From NCBI RefSeq assembly GCF_004959935.1, contig NZ_SMYN01000010.1, positions 247 through 64,246 on the forward strand: DNA of 64,000 nt, in the 5' to 3' direction. Every line of letters starts with the position of its first letter. Position 1 is the first letter of the stretch. The DNA comes from Falsirhodobacter xinxiangensis (lineage in GTDB: Bacteria; Pseudomonadota; Alphaproteobacteria; Rhodobacterales; Rhodobacteraceae). Under the pieces are notes generated by a model. The model searched no databases. It saw only the letters and a program-made list of their open reading frames with translations, and had not been told where the DNA came from. The position numbers and the translations under genes were made by a program. Positions 58,416 to 64,000 of this stretch are shown one piece after another.

Positions 58416-60125
58416 TCAGGCGCGAATCCCGGCGAAACTGGTCTGCCATTCCTCGCGCTGTTCGTCCGCGATCTTGGTGAACAGCACCTCTGGGACGGTG
58501 AAGGCGTGGCCGGGTTTCAGCGTGTCCAGCGCCGTTGCCACATCCTCGGGCCAGGTCCAGTCGTCGCAATGCAGCGCGTCCATCATCGTCTGCGCTGCGT
58601 CCGGGATGAACGGGCGCGAGATGACGGCATAGAGCCGGATCAGGTTCAGCGCGAGGCGGACCATCGCCTTGGCGGCATCCTCGTCGGTCTTGATGACGGT
58701 CCACGGCGCGGCGGATTGCAGGTATTCGTTGCCCGCGACCCAGATGGCGCGCAACTCGGTCGCGGCCTTGCGGACCTCCATCGCCTGCATATGGCCCTCG
58801 TAAGCGCGCAGGCGGGTGGTCAGTTCGGCCACCAGCGCCTCGCCCGTTGGGCCGCCTTCGGGGACGACCTCGCCGAATTTGGCGCGGCAGAACTTGGTGA
58901 CGCGCGACACGAGGTTGCCCAGAACGTCGGCCAGATCCTTGTTCACGCTGCCCTGGAAGTTTTCCCACGTGAACTCGGCGTCCGAGGATTCCGGTGCGTG
59001 CGACAGCAGCCACCAGCGCCAGTAATCGCTGGGCAGGATCGACAGCGCCTGATCCATGAAGATCCCGCGCCCCTGCGACGTGGAAAACTGGCCGCCGTCA
59101 TAGTTCAGGTAGTTGAAGGACTTGATGTAATCGACCAACTTCCACGGCTCTCCGCTGCCCATGATGGTGGCGGGGAAGGACAGGGTGTGGAAGGGAACGT
59201 TGTCCTTGCCCATGAATTGCAGATAGGTCACGTCATCCGCGCCCTTGTCGGTGCGCCACCAGCGTTCCCAGTCGGCATCGGTCTTGCCATTGGCATCCGC
59301 CCATTCGGCGGCGCAGGCGATGTATTCGATGGGCGCGTCGAACCAGACATAGAAGACCTTGCCTTCCATCCCCGGCCAATCCTCGGTGCCCTTTTTCACC
59401 GGCACGCCCCAGTGCAGGTCGCGCGTGATGCCCCGGTCCTGAAGCCCGTCGCCGTCGTTCAGCCATTTCTTGGCGATGGATGTCGTCAGGATCGGCCAGT
59501 CGGTCTTGCTATCGATCCAGTCCGACAGTTCGCCCTTCAGCGCGGATTGGCGCAGGTAGAGGTGCTTGGTTTCCCGCACTTCCAGAACCGTCGATCCCGA
59601 AATGGCCGAGCGCGGCTCGATCAGGTCGGTCGGGTCGAGCTGCTTCGTGCAATTCTCGCACTGATCGCCCCGCGCCTTGTCATAGCCGCAGTTGGGGCAG
59701 GTGCCCTCGATATAGCGGTCGGGCAGGAAGCGGTTGTCGGCGACCGAGAAGACCTGCTTTTCCGACACTTCGGTGATGTAGCCATTCTCGGCCAGCTTGC
59801 CGGCGAAATGCTGGGTCAGGTTGCGGTTCTGGGTGCTGGACGAGCGGCCGAAATGATCGAAGGACAGCCGGAAGCCCTTGGCGATCTCGGACTGGACGGC
59901 ATGCATTTCGGCGCAGAACTCCTCGACCGGCTTGCCGGCCTTGGCAGCGGCGAGTTCGGCGGGCGTGCCATGTTCGTCCGTGGCGCAGAGGAACAGAACC
60001 TCGTGCCCCCGGCCGCGCATGTAGCGTGCGATCAGGTCGGCCGGAAGCTGGCTGCCGACCAGATTGCCCAGATGCTTGATCCCGTTGATGTAGGGGATCG
60101 CCGAGGTGATCAGATACCGTGCCAT
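58416..60125 (-). CDS. metG: Methionyl-tRNA synthetase
   Basis: 569 residues, class I synthetase. HIGH-type signature [10 protein letters not shown] near the start, the zinc knuckle [17 protein letters not shown] (about 143-159), [10 protein letters not shown] and a KMSKS-position sequence reading FSTSQGRG. The catalytic core and anticodon-binding helices are complete ([19 protein letters not shown]). The start [16 protein letters not shown] is supported by family wording. The expected lysines of KMSKS are replaced, see the rejected list. Confidence 0.95.
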   Translation of the reverse strand: MARYLITSAIPYINGIKHLGNLVGSQLPADLIARYMRGRGHEVLFLCATDEHGTPAELAAAKAGKPVEEFCAEMHAVQSEIAKGFRLSFDHFGRSSSTQNRNLTQHFAGKLAENGYITEVSEKQVFSVADNRFLPDRYIEGTCPNCGYDKARGDQCENCTKQLDPTDLIEPRSAISGSTVLEVRETKHLYLRQSALKGELSDWIDSKTDWPILTTSIAKKWLNDGDGLQDRGITRDLHWGVPVKKGTEDWPGMEGKVFYVWFDAPIEYIACAAEWADANGKTDADWERWWRTDKGADDVTYLQFMGKDNVPFHTLSFPATIMGSGEPWKLVDYIKSFNYLNYDGGQFSTSQGRGIFMDQALSILPSDYWRWWLLSHAPESSDAEFTWENFQGSVNKDLADVLGNLVSRVTKFCRAKFGEVVPEGGPTGEALVAELTTRLRAYEGHMQAMEVRKAATELRAIWVAGNEYLQSAAPWTVIKTDEDAAKAMVRLALNLIRLYAVISRPFIPDAAQTMMDALHCDDWTWPEDVATALDTLKPGHAFTVPEVLFTKIADEQREEWQTSFAGIRA

Positions 60126-60189
60126 GCCCGCGCCTTCCTTGCCTGTCCGGGCAGGGTTTAACGCGGGCAGGGCAGTTGCGCCAGTGGGC

Positions 60190-61149
60190 TCAATCCATCC
60201 GCACGTCGGCGTCCCGCACCACGGGTTCCCACTTGGCCATCTCGGCCTTCACATGTTCGGCGAGCTCCTCGGGGCCCGATGCGACGATGGTGGCCGAGAA
60301 ATCCGCCATGCGTTCCACCACCGCCGGATCGGCCATCGCGGCCTTTGCCGCCGTTGCCAGACGCTCGACCACCTCGGGCGGGGTGCCGGCGGGGGCGAAC
60401 AGGGCGTTCCAGGTGTAGGTCTCGTATCCCGGAATGGTTTCGGCGATGGTCGGCACATCGGGGAAGGACGGCGCGCGCTCCGCCGTGGTCACGCCCAAGG
60501 CCCGCAGCTTGCCCGAACTGATGTGACCCGAGGCGGAGGGCAGGTTGTCGAAGATGATCGGCACCTGATTGCCCAGAACATCGGTCAGCGCGGGGCCTGA
60601 CCCCTTATACGGGACGTGCTCGATCTCCACCGCCGCCATGGATTTGAACAATTCGCCCGACAGGTGCAGCGGCGTTCCATTGCCCGAGGACGCATAGGCC
60701 AGCGTGGTCGGATCGGATTTCGCCAGATCGATCAGCTCCTGCACCGTGTTCACCGGCAGTTCGGGGTTCACCGCCAGCACGTTCGGCACCACGACCAGAA
60801 GCGAGACGGGGGCGAAATCGGCCACCGGGTCGTAGGGCTTCTGCTGCAGGATCAGCGGATTCAGCGCGTGGGTCGCGACGGTGCCCATCAGGATCGTGTA
60901 TCCGTCCGGCTCGGCGGCGGCGACGTTTCCGGCGCCGAGGCTGCCGCCCGCGCCGCCGACATTCTCGACGATCACCTGCGTTCCCAGATCGGCGCCCATC
61001 CGTTCGGCGACGATCCGGCCCACGACATCGGTCGATCCGCCCGCCGCGAAGGGGATCACGAGCGTGATCTGGCGTTCGGGATATTCGGCGGCGGCGGGCG
61101 ATGCGGCCAGCATCAGCGCGGCAAGGGCCAGCGTCAGTTTCGGGGTCAT
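60190..61149 (-). CDS. Tripartite tricarboxylate transporter receptor (TctC/Bug family)
   Basis: 319 residues from ATG 61149 behind GGAGGAGA, with signal peptide ([24 protein letters not shown]). Bug-family segments: [61 protein letters not shown] and [13 protein letters not shown]. These periplasmic proteins capture carboxylates for TctAB permeases. No tctA/tctB genes are adjacent, so it is an orphan receptor. It is divergent from the aldo-keto reductase. Confidence 0.92.
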   Translation of the reverse strand: MTPKLTLALAALMLAASPAAAEYPERQITLVIPFAAGGSTDVVGRIVAERMGADLGTQVIVENVGGAGGSLGAGNVAAAEPDGYTILMGTVATHALNPLILQQKPYDPVADFAPVSLLVVVPNVLAVNPELPVNTVQELIDLAKSDPTTLAYASSGNGTPLHLSGELFKSMAAVEIEHVPYKGSGPALTDVLGNQVPIIFDNLPSASGHISSGKLRALGVTTAERAPSFPDVPTIAETIPGYETYTWNALFAPAGTPPEVVERLATAAKAAMADPAVVERMADFSATIVASGPEELAEHVKAEMAKWEPVVRDADVRMD

Positions 61150-61280
61150 CCGGTTTCTCCTCCCATATCTCTCCCGTTTCGGAGGATGCGGCATCGAGGG
61201 GCGTCGGCAAAGCCAAATCGCGGCGCGTGCCGCGCCACACCTTTCCTCTCGCCTTCACGCTGCGCGTTCCGGCTCGGGGG

Positions 61281-61308
61281 TTGCCAATGGCGGGCGGAAG
61301 GTTAGGCT
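61281..61308 (+). promoter_or_regulatory. Candidate promoter of the aldo-keto reductase gene
   Basis: TTGCCA (61281-61286) and TAGGCT (61303-61308) are separated by 16 bases, ending 26 bases before the start codon. It lies in the 185-base divergent region shared with the TctC gene. The -35 box is good and the -10 box is weak. Assigned by eye. Confidence 0.35.
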
Positions 61309-61334
61309 CCGGTGCAAGAAGGAGACGCCTGAAC

Positions 61335-62372
61335 ATGAAACAGATTTCCCTCGGGCGCACCGGGCTCTCGGTGTCCGAACTCTGCCTCGGAACGATGACC
61401 TGGGGCACGCAGAACACCGAAAGCCAGGCCCATGACCAGATCGCGATGGCGCTGGAGCATGGCGTGAACTTCATCGACACGGCCGAGATGTATCCGACCA
61501 ACCCCACATCCGTGGAAACGCTGGGCGGGACCGAGGCGATGCTTGGAAGCTGGCTGGCCAAGGGCGGGCGCGACAAGCTGGTCGTCGCCACCAAGATCAC
61601 CGGCGAGGGAAGCGCGCTCATCCCCGGCGGCGAGGCGATCACCCCCGCCCGGATGCGCGCGGCGGTCGAGGCGTCGCTGGTGCGGCTGCGGACCGATTAC
61701 ATCGACATCTATCAACTGCACTGGCCGAACCGCGGATCGTATCACTTCCGCAAGATCTGGGATTTCGCACCCAAAGGCGATCGGGCGGCGGTCGAGGCGG
61801 ACATGCTGGCCGTGCTGGAGGAGGGCGCCAAACTGGTGGCCGAGGGCAAGGTGCGCCATTTCGGCCTGTCGAACGAATCCGTCTGGGGCGCGGCACAATG
61901 GCTGCGTCTGGCCGAGGCGAATGGCCTGCCGCGCATGATGACGGTGCAGAACGAATATTCGCTGCTGTGCCGCCAGTTCGACAGCGACTGGGCCGAGCTT
62001 GCGGTGATGGAGGAGATGCCGCTTCTGGGCTATTCGCCGCTGGCGACGGGGCTTCTGTCGGGCAAATATGCGGGCGATGTGATCCCCGGCGGATCGCGGC
62101 GCGAGCGGACGCCGAACCTTGGCGGGCGCATCTCGCCCTATGTGTTCGAGGCGGTGGCGGGCTATCTGGGCATCGCCGCGCGGCATGGGCTGGACCCGTG
62201 CCAGATGGCGCTGGCCTTCTATCGCTCTCGTCCCTTCCCGACGGTGCCGATCATCGGGGCAACGCGGCTGGATCAGCTTTTGACCAACCTTACATCCGCT
62301 GGCGTGAACCTGTCGCCCGAGGTGCTGGCCGAGATCGACGCGGCGCATCGCTGCTGGCCGGCCCCGTATTGA
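61335..62372 (+). CDS. Aldo/keto reductase, Tas-like
   Basis: 345 residues from ATG 61335 behind AAGGAGA. The tetrad is visible: Asp and Tyr in FIDTAEMYP, Lys in LVVATKI and His in YQLHWPN; NADPH-site wording FGLSNESVWGAAQWL and VPIIGATRLDQL follow. The layout resembles E. coli Tas. Substrate unknown. The stop TGA overlaps the TTG start of the lipoprotein gene, indicating coupled expression. A longer in-frame reading upstream crosses the divergent promoter region. Confidence 0.92.
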   Translation: MKQISLGRTGLSVSELCLGTMTWGTQNTESQAHDQIAMALEHGVNFIDTAEMYPTNPTSVETLGGTEAMLGSWLAKGGRDKLVVATKITGEGSALIPGGEAITPARMRAAVEASLVRLRTDYIDIYQLHWPNRGSYHFRKIWDFAPKGDRAAVEADMLAVLEEGAKLVAEGKVRHFGLSNESVWGAAQWLRLAEANGLPRMMTVQNEYSLLCRQFDSDWAELAVMEEMPLLGYSPLATGLLSGKYAGDVIPGGSRRERTPNLGGRISPYVFEAVAGYLGIAARHGLDPCQMALAFYRSRPFPTVPIIGATRLDQLLTNLTSAGVNLSPEVLAEIDAAHRCWPAPY

Positions 62373-62845
62373 AGCGGCTGGTCCTTCTTCTGGCGCTGGC
62401 CGCCTGCGGTCGTGCCGAGCCGCCGCAGCCGCAGGCGTTCCGCGACACGGCGGTGCCGATCTATTCCAACGCGACGTTCGATCCTGCGCGGCTGTCGGGC
62501 AACTGGCGGCAGGTGGGGCATTTCGGGGCCGGCTGCGCGCCCGGCGGCGTCAGCTTCGACCGGGGCGTCATGGCTGCGCGCCTGTGCCTGAACGGGCAGG
62601 AAAAACGCATCGGCGGCCCGTTCGTGACCATGGGTCCGGGCCGGTTCCTGCCGCCCGGAGAGGTGGAACCTTGGTGGATACTGTGGGTCGACGTGGGCGA
62701 GCGGAGCATGGCCATCGGCACGCCCTCTGGCAGCTTCGGGCTGCTGCTGGATCGCGAAGGGCCGATTCCGCAGGACCGGCTTGTCGCCGCGCGCGAGGTG
62801 CTGGACTGGAATGGCTATGACCTTGGGCGGTTCAGGTCCTACTGA
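62369..62845 (+). CDS. Lipocalin-like lipoprotein, TTG start
   Basis: 158 residues from TTG at 62369, overlapping the previous stop as TTGA. A lipoprotein signal (KRLVLLLALAAC) places the lipidated Cys at residue 13. The body has lipocalin-like wording: LSGNWRQVGHFG near the strand-A position, a segment LWVDVGERSMAIGTPSGSF and the end REVLDWNGYDLGRFRS, similar to bacterial Blc-type proteins. No other start gives the signal peptide. Its 3' end overlaps the convergent DUF983 gene by 14 bases. Confidence 0.78.
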   Translation: MKRLVLLLALAACGRAEPPQPQAFRDTAVPIYSNATFDPARLSGNWRQVGHFGAGCAPGGVSFDRGVMAARLCLNGQEKRIGGPFVTMGPGRFLPPGEVEPWWILWVDVGERSMAIGTPSGSFGLLLDREGPIPQDRLVAAREVLDWNGYDLGRFRSY

Positions 62846-63200
62846 ACCCATGCATCCGGCGCGACCATTGAAGGGCGACGAAGGCACCTTTCAGCCGGGG
62901 CAGCAGGTAAAGCGACAGCGCCACCGTCCCGATCGAGAAGGCCGTGACCAGAACCCAGGGATCGGGCCGGTATTCCACGAAGACCCACAGGATCAGCGGG
63001 CCAAGGATATGCCCGACGATCAGGATGGTCAGATAGGCGGGGCCGTCATCGGCGCGGTGGTGGTGCAACTCCTCGCCACATTCGGGGCAGGCGGGGCGCA
63101 CGGCAAGGTATCCCTGCATCATCCGGCCGGACCCGCAATTCGGGCACCGCATCCGCCAGCCGCGCAGCAGGGCCGGTTTCATGGGACGGTCTTCGATCAT
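62832..63200 (-). CDS. DUF983 family small membrane protein
   Basis: 122 residues from ATG 63200 behind GGAGGAAA. Two CxxC pairs in the N-terminal half (CPNCG and CPECGE) flank a GRMMQGYLAVRPAC segment, followed by two membrane helices (about 53-75 and 80-100). DUF983 is a conserved alphaproteobacterial family often found near cytochrome oxidase assembly or ribonuclease genes; function is not known. The much longer upstream reading is shadow sequence over the EF-hand gene. Confidence 0.88.
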   Translation of the reverse strand: MIEDRPMKPALLRGWRMRCPNCGSGRMMQGYLAVRPACPECGEELHHHRADDGPAYLTILIVGHILGPLILWVFVEYRPDPWVLVTAFSIGTVALSLYLLPRLKGAFVALQWSRRMHGFSRT

Positions 63201-63347
63201 GATTTCCTCCGGGGGAACGGGGGCAATGTAAGGCAGATGACACAAAAAGTTTAGAGGACGGATTGTCCTGCGACGGAAATAGCCGCCATCCCCGTTTGTC
63301 ATGTCGAGGCCGGGAAGAAACGCCCCGCCCGAAGCAGGAGACAAACG

Positions 63348-63809
63348 ATGCAGAAAATGCTGACCGGACTGACCCTTGCCGCCATCGCCGCGGCCTCGCT
63401 TTCGACCGCCGCGCTGGCGCGTCCGGGCGCCGACGGGCCGCGCCATCACCCGATGCGGATCGACTTTGCCGAACTTGATGCCGATGGCGACGGGCGCATC
63501 ACCGAAGAAGAAGCCAATGCCCGCCGCGCCGCGCAGGTCGGCACGCTGGACGCCAATGGCGACGGCCTCATCAGCGCCGAGGAACTGGCCGCAGCCGAGA
63601 TCGCCCGCCTGACCGAACGCGCGAACGAACGTGCCGCGCGTCAGGTGGAGCGGATGGACGTGGATGGCGACGGGCTGCTGTCGGCCGCCGAGCTGGCCGT
63701 TCCCGCAGGGCACGAATCGCGGATGTTCGAGAAGCTGGACCGCGATGGCGACGGCGCGATCACCCAGCCGGAACTGGACGCCGCACATCGTCCGGGCCCC
63801 CGCGACTGA
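63348..63809 (+). CDS. Exported four-EF-hand calcium-binding protein
   Basis: 153 residues with signal peptide (MQKMLTGLTLAAIAAASLSTAALA) and four EF-hand loops at about 44-55, 68-79, 104-115 and 131-142 (DADGDGRITEEE, DANGDGLISAEE, DVDGDGLLSAAE, DRDGDGAITQPE), all with complete acidic positions. The mature protein is acidic and probably periplasmic. It precedes an ECF sigma factor gene by about 40 bases, so it may sense or buffer calcium for that regulator. Confidence 0.92.
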   Translation: MQKMLTGLTLAAIAAASLSTAALARPGADGPRHHPMRIDFAELDADGDGRITEEEANARRAAQVGTLDANGDGLISAEELAAAEIARLTERANERAARQVERMDVDGDGLLSAAELAVPAGHESRMFEKLDRDGDGAITQPELDAAHRPGPRD

Positions 63810-63848
63810 CCGTTTGCCAGCATTCGCGAAGCCCGATAGCAGGGACGC

Positions 63849-64000
63849 ATGACCATGCCGCTCGACACGCTTGCAGATGTGACCGACGAGGCGCTGCTGA
63901 TCCTTTACGCCAATGGCGACGGGGCGGCGGCGCGGTCGCTGACGCTGCGGTTGACGCCGCGGGTGCTGGCCTATGCTGCGCGGATGCTGGGCGACCGGGC
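63849..64000 (+). CDS. ECF-type RNA polymerase sigma factor, 5' end only
   Basis: The reading frame is open from ATG 63849 (or 63855) to the window edge, giving about 50 residues: DEALLILYANGDGAAARSLTLR and LTPRVLAYAARMLGDR. This is the usual region 2.1-2.2 wording of ECF sigma factors. The window ends before region 2.4, so promoter class cannot be predicted. Confidence 0.72.
   Translation, partial: MTMPLDTLADVTDEALLILYANGDGAAARSLTLRLTPRVLAYAARMLGDR

Noticed and set aside
59070-59090. MetG with a changed KMSKS motif (FSTSQ) as a broken enzyme
   Set aside because: To my knowledge a relaxed KMSKS occurs in one class of alphaproteobacterial MetG; all other motifs are intact, so I treat it as functional.
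58506-60161. Plus-strand frame of 551 codons opposite metG
   Set aside because: Antisense shadow of a complete methionyl-tRNA synthetase.
63201-63788. Upstream minus-strand extension of the DUF983 gene
   Set aside because: Covers the EF-hand gene in antisense; the DUF983 start at 63200 has a good ribosome site.

Overview
This is a compact, GC-rich window that reads as the chromosome of a Rhodobacterales-type alphaproteobacterium. The evidence is gene order and protein style: tuf followed by the S10 and spc ribosomal genes, ruvC-ruvA-ruvB leading into ybgC-tolQRAB-pal-cpoB-tilS-ftsH, a DUF1127 mini-gene, the radical SAM/UdgX pair, and a ligase-associated Lhr-type helicase with PdeM. I cannot fix the genus from sequence alone. 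I see no insertion sequence, prophage, CRISPR array, tRNA or rRNA gene, and no gene-free stretch longer than 300 bases. Many junctions are 1-4 base stop/start overlaps (ATGA, GTGA, TTGA, TGATG), and several convergent pairs abut or overlap at their stop codons.

Bases 1-9270 hold the 3' tip of tuf and twenty ribosomal protein genes from rpsJ to rpmD. The run is punctuated by strong hairpins after rplW, after rplP and before rplN, and ends in a clear intrinsic terminator after rpmD, so rplO-secY-adk do not follow directly. Bases 9285-13944 form a metal-transport and signalling block: on the minus strand PepSY protein, response regulator, histidine kinase, DUF1007 protein and NicO-type transporter, and opposite them an exported protein with three PepSY-like repeats. 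Bases 13941-18743 carry msrA, priA, an fsa-type transaldolase, prmA and DUF1127.

Bases 19005-31470 are a long plus-strand block: Holliday-junction genes ruvCA and ruvB with htpX between them, a conserved hypothetical, the Tol-Pal envelope system, tRNA-Ile lysidine synthetase and FtsH. Bases 31467-41553 are housekeeping and repair genes: a Tam-like methyltransferase, a MOSC protein, folD, pdeM-lhr, a YmdB-like phosphodiesterase, yebC, the argP/argO regulator-exporter pair and an EamA transporter. Bases 41528-47087 are a minus-strand treY-glgC-glgX glucan/trehalose operon in which the GlgC-like protein lacks the aspartate known as catalytic in E. coli GlgC.

Bases 47228-64000 carry a PRC-barrel protein behind a GGAAC-N17-GTT element, a radical SAM protein with a helix-hairpin-helix tail coupled to a UdgX-type uracil-DNA glycosylase fusion, an MscS channel, a zinc-ribbon peptidase, a lone ModE-type regulator, an RND efflux pair, metG, an orphan tripartite-tricarboxylate receptor, an aldo-keto reductase with a lipocalin-like lipoprotein, a DUF983 protein, a four-EF-hand exported protein and the first codons of an ECF sigma factor. 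The most interesting items are the radical SAM/UdgX pair, the altered GlgC, the five-gene NicO/two-component unit with its PepSY neighbours, and the hairpin punctuation of the ribosomal cluster.
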